NCBI GenBank assembly: GCA_021811205.1
Contig: JAJZPK010000006.1
Location: 1 to 24,945, forward strand
Length of the DNA stretch: 24,945 nucleotides
Reading direction: 5' to 3'
Source of the DNA: Pseudomonadota bacterium
GTDB lineage: Bacteria > Pseudomonadota > Gammaproteobacteria > Burkholderiales > JABEVD01
How positions within the stretch are numbered: the stretch's first letter is position 1; every line of letters begins with the position of its first letter. Shown one piece after another: positions 18,498-24,945 of the stretch. The position numbers and the translations under genes were made by a program. Under the pieces are notes generated by a model. It was not told the origin of the DNA, did not search any database, and was given only the letters and a program-made list of their open reading frames with translations.

Positions 18498-19603
18498 CCT
18501 ATCTTCCCTTCACAAAACCTTTTGTCGACGAAGACACGATCGCGGGGGTCGCCGAAGTGCTGCGTTCGGGATGGCTCGCAACAGGACCCAATGTGGCTGA
18601 ATTCGAAAGGCGACTTTCGGTCTATGTCGGCAACAGGATAGTCAAAAGTTTCACATCCGCAACCGGCGCCCTGGAAGTTGCGTTGGAATTGTGCGGGATC
18701 GGGGATGGCGACGAAGTCATCACCCCTGCCATGAGCTTTACCGCAACGCCCAACGTGATCATGCGCGTAGGCGCAAGACCCGTTTTCGTCGACGTCGAAC
18801 TGGGTTCGCGCAACATCGACCTCGATGCGGTTGAAAAGGCCATCACGCCCAGGACCCGCGCCATCATGCCCGTGCATTTCGCAGGGCTCGCCGTCGATTG
18901 CGACAGGCTCTATTCGATCGCCGAAAAGCATGGCCTCAGAGTGATCGAGGATGCAGCGCATGCCATCGGGACATCGTGGCGCGGAAAAAGAATCGGCAGC
19001 TTTGGCGATCTCGTCTCCTTCAGCTTCCATCCCAACAAGAACATGACCACCATCGAAGGCGGCGCGCTTTGCCTGTCCGACCCTGTTGAAGCGAAAAAGC
19101 TCGACCAGCTTCGCTTTCACGGCCTTGTCAAGGACGAAGAAGGCAACCAGGACGTCATGATTGCCGGGGGAAAATACAATCTTTCGGATGTGGCGGCGCG
19201 CGTCGGAATCGGTCAGCTCGCGCATCTGGACGAATTCAACGAAAAGCGCAAGAAACTCGTGCAGCGCTACTTCGAGCAGTGGGCAATCGAAGACTGCGTC
19301 CTGCCTCAGGATGACGAAGACCATAGCTGGCACATGTTCGCTCCCCTGATTCCCTTCGAGCATCTCGGAACGACACGAGGCGAATTCATCAGAAAAATGC
19401 ATGAGGCACAAATAGGCGTCGGCATCCATTATCCAGCTCTCCATCTTTTCAGCCTCTACAGGAAACTGGGATACCGGGAAGGCGACTTTCCGAATGCAGA
19501 GAAGATCGGGCGGGAAACCGTGACCCTGCCGCTTTTCCCCTTGATGGAGGAAAGCGACGTCGACAGGGTGTGCGGGAGTGCAGCTAGGATACTGAAACCA
19601 TGA
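18494..19603 (+). CDS. arnB: UDP-4-amino-4-deoxy-L-arabinose oxoglutarate aminotransferase ArnB
   Basis: ArnB converts UDP-beta-L-threo-pentopyranosyl-4-ulose (UDP-4-keto-arabinose) to UDP-L-Ara4N using glutamate and PLP. The 369-residue protein is a DegT/DnrJ/EryC1 aminotransferase. It has the opening YLPFTKPFVDEDTIAGVAEVLRSGW, IEDAAHAIGT at 151-160 (cofactor contact), and SFHPNKNMTTIEGG, with Lys182 as the Schiff-base residue. DegT enzymes act on many sugars, so the substrate is assigned from the operon. arnC starts inside the stop (4 bp overlap). Confidence 0.91.
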   Translation: MTYLPFTKPFVDEDTIAGVAEVLRSGWLATGPNVAEFERRLSVYVGNRIVKSFTSATGALEVALELCGIGDGDEVITPAMSFTATPNVIMRVGARPVFVDVELGSRNIDLDAVEKAITPRTRAIMPVHFAGLAVDCDRLYSIAEKHGLRVIEDAAHAIGTSWRGKRIGSFGDLVSFSFHPNKNMTTIEGGALCLSDPVEAKKLDQLRFHGLVKDEEGNQDVMIAGGKYNLSDVAARVGIGQLAHLDEFNEKRKKLVQRYFEQWAIEDCVLPQDDEDHSWHMFAPLIPFEHLGTTRGEFIRKMHEAQIGVGIHYPALHLFSLYRKLGYREGDFPNAEKIGRETVTLPLFPLMEESDVDRVCGSAARILKP

Positions 19604-20532
19604 TCGAAGTTTCCGTCATCATTCCCGTCTACAACGAGGAGGCAGGGCTCAAGGCGCTGTTCGACAGGCTTTATCCTGCGCTCGACGCTCTCGGAAAAGC
19701 CTACGAGATCGTCCTCATCAACGACGGCAGTCGCGATCGTTCGGCCGCAATGCTCGCAGAACAATTCAATGCGCGCAAGGACGTCACGCGCGTCATTCTG
19801 CTCAAGGGCAATTTCGGGCAGCACATGGCGATCATGGCCGGATTCGAGCATTCACGCGGCAAAATGATCGTCACTCTGGACGCAGACCTGCAGAATCCGC
19901 CCGAGGAAATCGGCAAGCTGATCGCAAAGATGGAAGAAGGCTATGATTACGTCGGCTCGATCAGGAAAAATCGACAGGACAGTCTTTGGCGGAGTTTCGC
20001 ATCACGCCTGATGAACGGCCTCAGGGAACGCATCACGCGGATCAGGATGACCGACCAGGGGTGCATGCTGCGCGCTTACAGCCGCGGCATCATCGACGCG
20101 ATCAACTCTGCACGCGAAATCAACACGTTCATCCCTGCGCTCGCCTACACTTTTGCAAGCAATCCCACCGAGATTGAGGTAGAACATGAGGAGCGTGCCG
20201 CAGGCGAATCGAAATACTCCTTGTACAGCCTGATCAGACTCAATTTCGACCTCATGACGGGGTTTTCAGTCATGCCGCTGCAGGTTTTCTCGCTTTTCGG
20301 CATCCTGATCTCCTTGCTCTCCACCCTGTTCGTCGTGTATCTCGCAATCAGGCGCCTCATTGTGGGTCCGGAAGTGCAAGGCGTATTCACCCTGTTCGGG
20401 ATCGTGTTCTTTTTCATCGGCATCATCATGTTCGGCATCGGCCTGCTCGGGGAATACGTCGGGCGGATATACCAGGAAGTGCGCCACAGGCCGAGATACC
20501 TGATCGAAGCCGTGCTGGAAGATTCGAAATGA
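19600..20532 (+). CDS. arnC: Undecaprenyl-phosphate 4-deoxy-4-formamido-L-arabinose transferase ArnC
   Basis: ArnC attaches L-Ara4-formyl-N from its UDP form to undecaprenyl phosphate on the cytosolic face of the inner membrane. The 310-residue protein (E. coli 322) has a GT2 domain with INDGSRDRS at 40-48, the metal/nucleotide motif DADLQNPPEEI at 94-104 and TDQGCMLRAY at 151-160. Two C-terminal membrane helices follow at about 225-250 and 262-287. It overlaps arnB by 4 bp and the formyltransferase by 4 bp. Related polyprenyl-phosphate glucose or GlcNAc transferases share this fold, so the operon sets the sugar. Confidence 0.91.
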   Translation: MIEVSVIIPVYNEEAGLKALFDRLYPALDALGKAYEIVLINDGSRDRSAAMLAEQFNARKDVTRVILLKGNFGQHMAIMAGFEHSRGKMIVTLDADLQNPPEEIGKLIAKMEEGYDYVGSIRKNRQDSLWRSFASRLMNGLRERITRIRMTDQGCMLRAYSRGIIDAINSAREINTFIPALAYTFASNPTEIEVEHEERAAGESKYSLYSLIRLNFDLMTGFSVMPLQVFSLFGILISLLSTLFVVYLAIRRLIVGPEVQGVFTLFGIVFFFIGIIMFGIGLLGEYVGRIYQEVRHRPRYLIEAVLEDSK

Positions 20533-21443
20533 AAGCGGTCGTCTTCGGTTACCACAACGTAGGCGTGCGCTGCCTGGAGGTCCTGCTCGCCCAGCGCATC
20601 GAGGTAGCGCTCGTCGTCACCCACGAAGACAACCCGTCCGAATCGATCTGGTTCGAAAGCCTGGCCGATCTGGCTGCGCTGCACGACATTCCCGTCATCA
20701 AGCCTGAAGACCCGAACGTCCCCGATGTGGTCGAAAGAATTGCAGCGCTCAGGCCCGATTTCATCTTCTCCTTCTATTACAGGCAGATGCTGAAGAAAAA
20801 TCTGCTCGACATCCCGAGGCTCGGCGCCTACAACATGCACGGATCGCTCCTGCCCAAATATCGTGGAAGGGTTCCCGTCAATTGGGCCATCATCCAAGGG
20901 GAGACGGAAACAGGCGCGACATTGCACAAGATGACCGAAAAGCCTGACAACGGCGACATCGTCGACCAGACTGCGGTCCCCATACTGCCGAACGACACGG
21001 CTTTTGATGTCTTTTCCAAGGTAACCTGCGCCGCAGAATTCACACTGATGCGCGCATTGCCGAAGCTCGTCTCCGGAACCGCAGTGTTCACGAAGCAGGA
21101 TATGTCGAAAGGCGGCTATTTCGGCGGAAGAAAACCGGAAGACGGCAGAATCAACTGGCACGATTCCGCGCCAATCATCCATAATCTGGTGCGCGCGGTC
21201 GCCCCTCCTTATCCCGGTGCCTATTCGGATATCCGCGGCGTAAAATTGAAGCTCATCAAGACGCTCGTGGAAAATCGCCCTTCCAGATTCGATGCCCCGA
21301 CCCTTTATTGCGAAAAAGGGCGCTGCTATGCCGAATGCGGTCAAGGCGTGCTGCGCCTTGTCTCGTTCGAACTGGACGGAGAAAAGAGCGATGCCTCGAA
21401 TCTCGCTGAAACATTCGGTTCCGACATCATTTCCCTATATTAA
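20529..21443 (+). CDS. UDP-L-Ara4N formyltransferase (ArnA N-terminal half as a separate protein)
   Basis: This is a 304-residue N10-formyltetrahydrofolate-dependent formyltransferase equivalent to the N-terminal domain of E. coli ArnA. It formylates UDP-L-Ara4N so the sugar can be loaded on the lipid carrier. The triad positions Asn102, His104 (NMHGSLLPKYRGRVPVNWAI) and Asp140 (KPDNGD) coincide with E. coli ArnA numbering. It lacks the dehydrogenase half, which is the next gene. The frame ends with TAA at 21443, followed by an 11 bp gap with a GAGGA site for the next gene, so this is a real split and not a sequencing frameshift, as far as the sequence shows. Confidence 0.9.
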   Translation: MKAVVFGYHNVGVRCLEVLLAQRIEVALVVTHEDNPSESIWFESLADLAALHDIPVIKPEDPNVPDVVERIAALRPDFIFSFYYRQMLKKNLLDIPRLGAYNMHGSLLPKYRGRVPVNWAIIQGETETGATLHKMTEKPDNGDIVDQTAVPILPNDTAFDVFSKVTCAAEFTLMRALPKLVSGTAVFTKQDMSKGGYFGGRKPEDGRINWHDSAPIIHNLVRAVAPPYPGAYSDIRGVKLKLIKTLVENRPSRFDAPTLYCEKGRCYAECGQGVLRLVSFELDGEKSDASNLAETFGSDIISLY

Positions 21444-21454
21444 ACGAGGAAGAC

Positions 21455-22501
21455 ATGAAAAAAATCCTGATACTCGGCGTAAACGGCTTCATCGGCCACC
21501 ATCTTTCCAACCGGATCATCAACACGACCGACTGGGAAGTCTACGGCATGGACATGCAGACCGACCGCATCTCCGACCTGCTGAATCACCCGCGCTTCCA
21601 TTTTTTCGAAGGCGACATCACCATCAACCGTGAATGGATCGAATACCACGTCAAGAAATGCGACACGGTCCTGCCCCTGGTTGCCATCGCAACGCCGGCA
21701 ACCTACGTCAAGGAACCGCTCAAGGTATTCGAACTGGATTTCGAGGCGAACCTTCCCATCGTCAGGGCCTGCGTCAAATACGGCAAGCGCGTCGTTTTCC
21801 CTTCCACATCGGAAGTCTACGGCATGTGCAAGGACAGCGAATTCGATCCGGACAATTCGGATCTGATCCTGGGCCCCATCAACAAGCCGAGGTGGATTTA
21901 TTCGTGCAGCAAGCAGCTCATGGACCGTGTGATCTGGGCCTATGCCATGCAGGACGGACTGGATTTCACCCTGTTCAGGCCTTTCAACTGGATCGGTGCC
22001 GGACTCGACAGCATCCATACGCAAAAGGAAGGCAGCTCGCGCGTCATCACCCAGTTCCTTGGGCATATCGTGAGAGGCGAGAACATCAAGCTGGTGGACG
22101 GCGGCACCCAAAAAAGGGCTTTCACCTATATTGACGACGGCATCGATGCCCTGATGAAAATAATCGCCAATGAAAACGGTGTGGCTTCGGGGCAGATTTA
22201 CAACATCGGCAACCCGAAGAATAATTACTCGGTCAAGGAATTGGCAAAAATGATGCTGGATCTCGCCTACACCTACCCCGAATACGAGGCCACTGCAAGA
22301 AAAGTGCAGACGGTCGAGACCACGGCAGGCGAATACTATGGAAAAGGCTATCAGGACGTCCAGAACCGCGTGCCGAAGATCGCCAATACCTGCAAGGATC
22401 TCGGTTGGGAACCCAAAGTGAGCATGGAAGATGCACTCGTCCAGATTTACGAGGCTTACAGAGGCCAGGTGGCGGAGGCGAGAAAACTCGTCGACGCATG
22501 A
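21455..22501 (+). CDS. UDP-glucuronate decarboxylase/dehydrogenase (ArnA C-terminal half as a separate protein)
   Basis: This is a 348-residue NAD-dependent SDR enzyme equivalent to the C-terminal domain of ArnA, which oxidises and decarboxylates UDP-glucuronate to UDP-4-keto-arabinose, the substrate of ArnB. The N-terminal Rossmann motif is GVNGFIGHHL at 8-17; STSEVYG at 117-123 gives the catalytic Thr118 region, and Tyr149/Lys153 in WIYSCSK form the YxxxK pair. The start ATG at 21455 has GAGGA upstream. The stop overlaps the arnD start by 4 bp. UDP-glucuronate must come from a UDP-glucose dehydrogenase (ugd), which is not in the window. Confidence 0.9.
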   Translation: MKKILILGVNGFIGHHLSNRIINTTDWEVYGMDMQTDRISDLLNHPRFHFFEGDITINREWIEYHVKKCDTVLPLVAIATPATYVKEPLKVFELDFEANLPIVRACVKYGKRVVFPSTSEVYGMCKDSEFDPDNSDLILGPINKPRWIYSCSKQLMDRVIWAYAMQDGLDFTLFRPFNWIGAGLDSIHTQKEGSSRVITQFLGHIVRGENIKLVDGGTQKRAFTYIDDGIDALMKIIANENGVASGQIYNIGNPKNNYSVKELAKMMLDLAYTYPEYEATARKVQTVETTAGEYYGKGYQDVQNRVPKIANTCKDLGWEPKVSMEDALVQIYEAYRGQVAEARKLVDA

Positions 22502-23394
22502 AGCTCGCCCTCAAGATCGATGTCGACACGTACAGGGGAACGCGGGAAGGCGTGATGCCGCTCGTTTCCCTGTTGCAGCAAATGGGTGCCCAGGCCACCT
22601 TCCTCTTCAGCCTGGGCAAGGATCACACCGGATGGGCGATCAAGCGCGCATTCAAGCCGGGCTTCATGAAGAAGGTGTCGCGCACTTCCGTTCTCGAGCA
22701 TTACGGCCTGAAAACCCTGCTCTACGGCACGCTGCTTCCCGGCCCCGACATCGGCCGCCGCTGCACTGAAATCATGCGCAAGGTCGGAAGCGAAGGTTTC
22801 GAAACAGGCATCCATACATGGGATCATGTCAAATGGCAGAACAATGTTGCAGACAAGGATGCTGCCTGGACCGCTCATGAAATGAAAAGCGCGGCAATGC
22901 GCTATGAAGACATTTTCGGCGAGCCTGCTCATGTGCACGGAGCCGCCGGCTGGCAAATGAATCCCCATGCTTTCCGCCTCACCCAGCAGCTCGGTTTTCG
23001 CTATGCGTCCGATACGAGGGGAAAGTCGCCCTTCATTCCCGTCCAGAATGCAGAGATCATCGCCTGCCCGCAATTGCCCACAACGCTTCCAACCCTGGAC
23101 GAATTGATCGGGAGCGTCGAAGACCCTGCTGCGCATCTCTTCGAATTGTGCGAAAACCCGCCCGAGACGGGACATGTGTATACGCTGCATGCCGAACTTG
23201 AAGGCATGAAGCTGATCTCGCTGTTCGAAAAGCTGCTTCAGGGCTGGAAGGAAAGAGGGTTTGAGCTCGTCTCGCTCGAACAGTATTTCGAATCATTGCA
23301 ACACAAGGATTTTCCAAGACACGAAATCGTCTACGAAGAAATCCCGGGAAGAGCCGGAAATCTTGCGATGCAGGGCAGAGAATTTCTGGCTTAG
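22498..23394 (+). CDS. arnD: 4-deoxy-4-formamido-L-arabinose-phosphoundecaprenol deformylase ArnD
   Basis: ArnD removes the formyl group from undecaprenyl-phosphate-L-Ara4FN, making the form that is flipped and given to lipid A. The 298-residue protein (E. coli 296) is a NodB-type polysaccharide deacetylase. It has KIDVDTYRGTREG at 6-18 with metal Asp residues, TGIHTWDHVKWQ at 103-114 with His106/His110, and an HGAAGWQ segment. The ATG at 22498 is chosen over an upstream frame from 22405 because it overlaps the preceding stop and matches the family start. The gene ends in a 4 bp overlap with the convergent ketosynthase gene. Confidence 0.93.
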   Translation: MKLALKIDVDTYRGTREGVMPLVSLLQQMGAQATFLFSLGKDHTGWAIKRAFKPGFMKKVSRTSVLEHYGLKTLLYGTLLPGPDIGRRCTEIMRKVGSEGFETGIHTWDHVKWQNNVADKDAAWTAHEMKSAAMRYEDIFGEPAHVHGAAGWQMNPHAFRLTQQLGFRYASDTRGKSPFIPVQNAEIIACPQLPTTLPTLDELIGSVEDPAAHLFELCENPPETGHVYTLHAELEGMKLISLFEKLLQGWKERGFELVSLEQYFESLQHKDFPRHEIVYEEIPGRAGNLAMQGREFLA

Positions 23395-24626
23395 GGTTTG
23401 AACTCGCGCGCAATCAGCACGGCGTTGCTGCCGCCGAATGCGAATGAATTGGACATGACAGTCCTGATGTCGAGCCCGCTTCTTCCGACATTCGGCACGT
23501 AATCGAGGTCGCACTCCGGGTCCGGAATCTCGAGATTGGTCGTGGGCGGAACGCTCTTGTGATGGATGGCAAGGAGGGCCGCCATGAACTCGATCGCGCC
23601 GGTCGCTCCCATCATGTGGCCATGCATGGATTTCGTCGAGGTCACGGGAATGCGGTAGGCATGTTTGCCGAACACTTCCTTGATTGCAGCCGTCTCGATC
23701 GCATCCCCCACGCTGGTCGCCGTGCCGTGGGCATTGATGTGGTCGATGTCTTCCGCTTCGATGCCGGCCTCGTCGAGCGCAAGCCGCATCGACTGCACCT
23801 GACCTTCCTGTGAAGGCTTGGTGATGTGGCAGGCATCGCTGGACGAGCCATAGCCGACTATCTCGCCGTATATCGTCGCACCGCGCGCAACCGCGCGCTC
23901 CGCCTCTTCCAGCACCAGGACTGCCGCCCCTTCTCCCAGGACGAGGCCACTCCTGTTCTTGGAAAAAGGTTTGCACGATGCAGCGATGTCCTTTTCATCC
24001 GGCAGGGCGAGCGCCCTGAGCGAAATCCAGGCATTGATCGTCCCATAAGTGAGCAGCGCTTCGCTGCCACCTGTGAGCATGACGTCGGCATATCCATCCC
24101 TGATCAGCCTGCATGCCTCGCCGATCGCGATGGAGGAAGAAGAGCAAGCCGTGGAAAAGGTCAGATTCGGCCCCTTGAGACCGTATTCGATTGACACTTG
24201 GGAGGCCGCCGCATTATTCATCGCCATCAGCACGGTCAGCGGCTTGAATCTCGGCACTTCCTTGGTATAGATTTCGACGTAGCCTTCTTCAATCGTCCCG
24301 ACGCCGCCTATGCCCGTGCCGAAATAGATTCCGGCGCGCCGCTGCTCGGATTCGTCCAGGACCAATTTCGCGTCCGCAACCGCTTCTTTCGCGGCAACCA
24401 GGGCGAACTGGCTGAAACGGTCGAGCGAGCCGAGCTTCATCCTGGAAAAATGGAGCGACGGATCGAAATCGACTTCGGCTGCGATACGGATGGAAAGCTT
24501 GTCTGCAAAAGGGGCTGACAGGCTCCTGACCCCCGATTTTCCAGACATCAGTCCATCGAAAAAATCAACCTTGTTGATGCCGACCGGAGATACGACACCC
24601 AGACCGGTAACGACAACACGTCTCAA
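23391..24626 (-). CDS. FabF-type beta-ketoacyl-ACP synthase
   Basis: This 411-residue condensing enzyme extends acyl chains by Claisen condensation with malonyl-ACP. The active site is intact: Cys161 in TFSTACSSSS, His300 in INAHGTATS, and Lys332/His337 in TKSMHGHMMGATG. The FabF/KAS II fold and length are standard. It differs from housekeeping FabF in the gatekeeping stretch PFSKNRSGLVLGEG (usually RDGFV) and in the segment HGHMMGATG. It is co-transcribed with its own ACP gene, which it overlaps by 4 bp, and no fabD, fabG or fabH is beside it. It could be the main FabF or a specialised synthase for an unusual acyl chain. Confidence 0.9.
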   Translation of the reverse strand: MRRVVVTGLGVVSPVGINKVDFFDGLMSGKSGVRSLSAPFADKLSIRIAAEVDFDPSLHFSRMKLGSLDRFSQFALVAAKEAVADAKLVLDESEQRRAGIYFGTGIGGVGTIEEGYVEIYTKEVPRFKPLTVLMAMNNAAASQVSIEYGLKGPNLTFSTACSSSSIAIGEACRLIRDGYADVMLTGGSEALLTYGTINAWISLRALALPDEKDIAASCKPFSKNRSGLVLGEGAAVLVLEEAERAVARGATIYGEIVGYGSSSDACHITKPSQEGQVQSMRLALDEAGIEAEDIDHINAHGTATSVGDAIETAAIKEVFGKHAYRIPVTSTKSMHGHMMGATGAIEFMAALLAIHHKSVPPTTNLEIPDPECDLDYVPNVGRSGLDIRTVMSNSFAFGGSNAVLIAREFKP

Positions 24627-24877
24627 TGCCGCGTCTCTTGAGAATGCTGATCGGCGACAAGCCTGTCCACAATGGTGACGATGTCCTGAATGGTCTTGAT
24701 TTCCACACGCTCGTCGGAAAGCTTGATCTTGAATTCGTCCTCAAGGACGAACATGAATTCAATGACGGAAAGGGAATCGAGCCCCAGCGTCTCAAGCTGC
24801 CTGTCGGGCTGGAGCTCGGCTTCGTTAAGTTCGAAGTTTTCCGCCATGAGCTTTTGTATCGTTTGTAAAGTAGTCAT
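24623..24877 (-). CDS. Acyl carrier protein
   Basis: This is an 84-residue acyl carrier protein with the phosphopantetheine attachment site in LETLGLDSLSVIEFMF, Ser35 being the modified residue. The acidic helix II and EFKIKLSDERVEIKTIQDIV agree with the fold. The usual housekeeping AcpP motif (a GADSLDTVELVM-type sequence) is absent, so I do not call it AcpP. It is encoded directly before the ketosynthase with a 4 bp overlap, which suggests a dedicated carrier for that enzyme. No clear ribosome binding site precedes the ATG at 24877; it may be coupled to the gene ending at 24885. Confidence 0.88.
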   Translation of the reverse strand: MTTLQTIQKLMAENFELNEAELQPDRQLETLGLDSLSVIEFMFVLEDEFKIKLSDERVEIKTIQDIVTIVDRLVADQHSQETRH

Positions 24878-24884
24878 ATTTTTA

Positions 24885-24945
24885 TCAAGCTACGCGAACT
24901 TTATCGAATTCTACCTTCTCGGCTGTCTCATTCGAGATGGCCTCC
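24885..24945 (-). CDS. 3' end of an unidentified gene (partial)
   Basis: Reading in from the right edge on the minus strand, 19 codons (EAISNETAEKVEFDKVRVA) end in TGA at 24885-24887. The stop is 7 bp before the ACP start, the spacing expected of an operon neighbour. The fragment is too short to identify, and the open frame could be chance. Confidence 0.35.
   Translation of the reverse strand, partial: EAISNETAEKVEFDKVRVA

Noticed and set aside
18041..19444. Long antisense open frame (467 codons) across the ArnE/F-like gene and arnB
   Set aside because: It overlaps clear arn genes, starts without a ribosome binding site and its composition looks like a shadow translation.

Overview
The window looks like a compact chromosome segment of a betaproteobacterium, with Nitrosomonadales or a relative the most likely placement. 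I infer this from protein styles and from the gene order dapC-dapD-pilU-like-arsC-like-dapE-prmB; the species cannot be fixed from sequence alone. Genes are packed very tightly. No gap exceeds about 60 bp, so no stretch over 300 bases lacks a gene. Most operon neighbours overlap by 1-4 bp, and all four convergent gene pairs abut or overlap. I saw no rRNA, tRNA, CRISPR array, insertion sequence or obvious long repeat.

Left part (1-4302). The window opens inside smc (minus strand, C-terminal head lost off the left edge), which starts with TTG at 2990. Divergent from it is queF (queuosine biosynthesis), whose end overlaps a convergent EamA/DMT permease gene.

Lysine/diaminopimelate block (4330-9858, plus strand). 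dapC and dapD are followed by a divergent PilU-like ATPase, an ArsC/Spx-like protein, dapE, and prmB (methyltransferase for ribosomal protein L3). A UspA protein follows at 9909. The Dap enzymes cover the succinylase steps from tetrahydrodipicolinate to LL-diaminopimelate, which feeds lysine and peptidoglycan synthesis.

Middle (10357-16447). Present are a zinc-ribbon thioredoxin (TrxC type), a FecCD/BtuC-type permease with its ATPase but no binding protein, and a minus-strand operon selD - NlpC/P60 lipoprotein - YihY-type membrane protein fused to a cyclic-nucleotide-binding domain. Divergent from selD is mnmH/selU. SelD makes selenophosphate, which MnmH uses to make 2-selenouridine in tRNA.

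Right part (16485-24945). A full lipid A aminoarabinose (L-Ara4N) modification operon runs arnT, a single ArnE/F-like gene, arnB, arnC, a formyltransferase (ArnA N-half), a decarboxylase/dehydrogenase (ArnA C-half) and arnD. ArnA, one bifunctional protein in E. coli, is two genes here, and the two-subunit flippase is represented by one gene. Converging on it is a FabF-type ketosynthase with its own acyl carrier protein, preceded by the tail of an unidentified gene at the right edge.

The most interesting points are the YihY-cNMP fusion, the split arn genes with a possible seven-codon leader ORF before arnB, the odd PilU-like ATPase, the specialised KS-ACP pair, and the very tight gene junctions.
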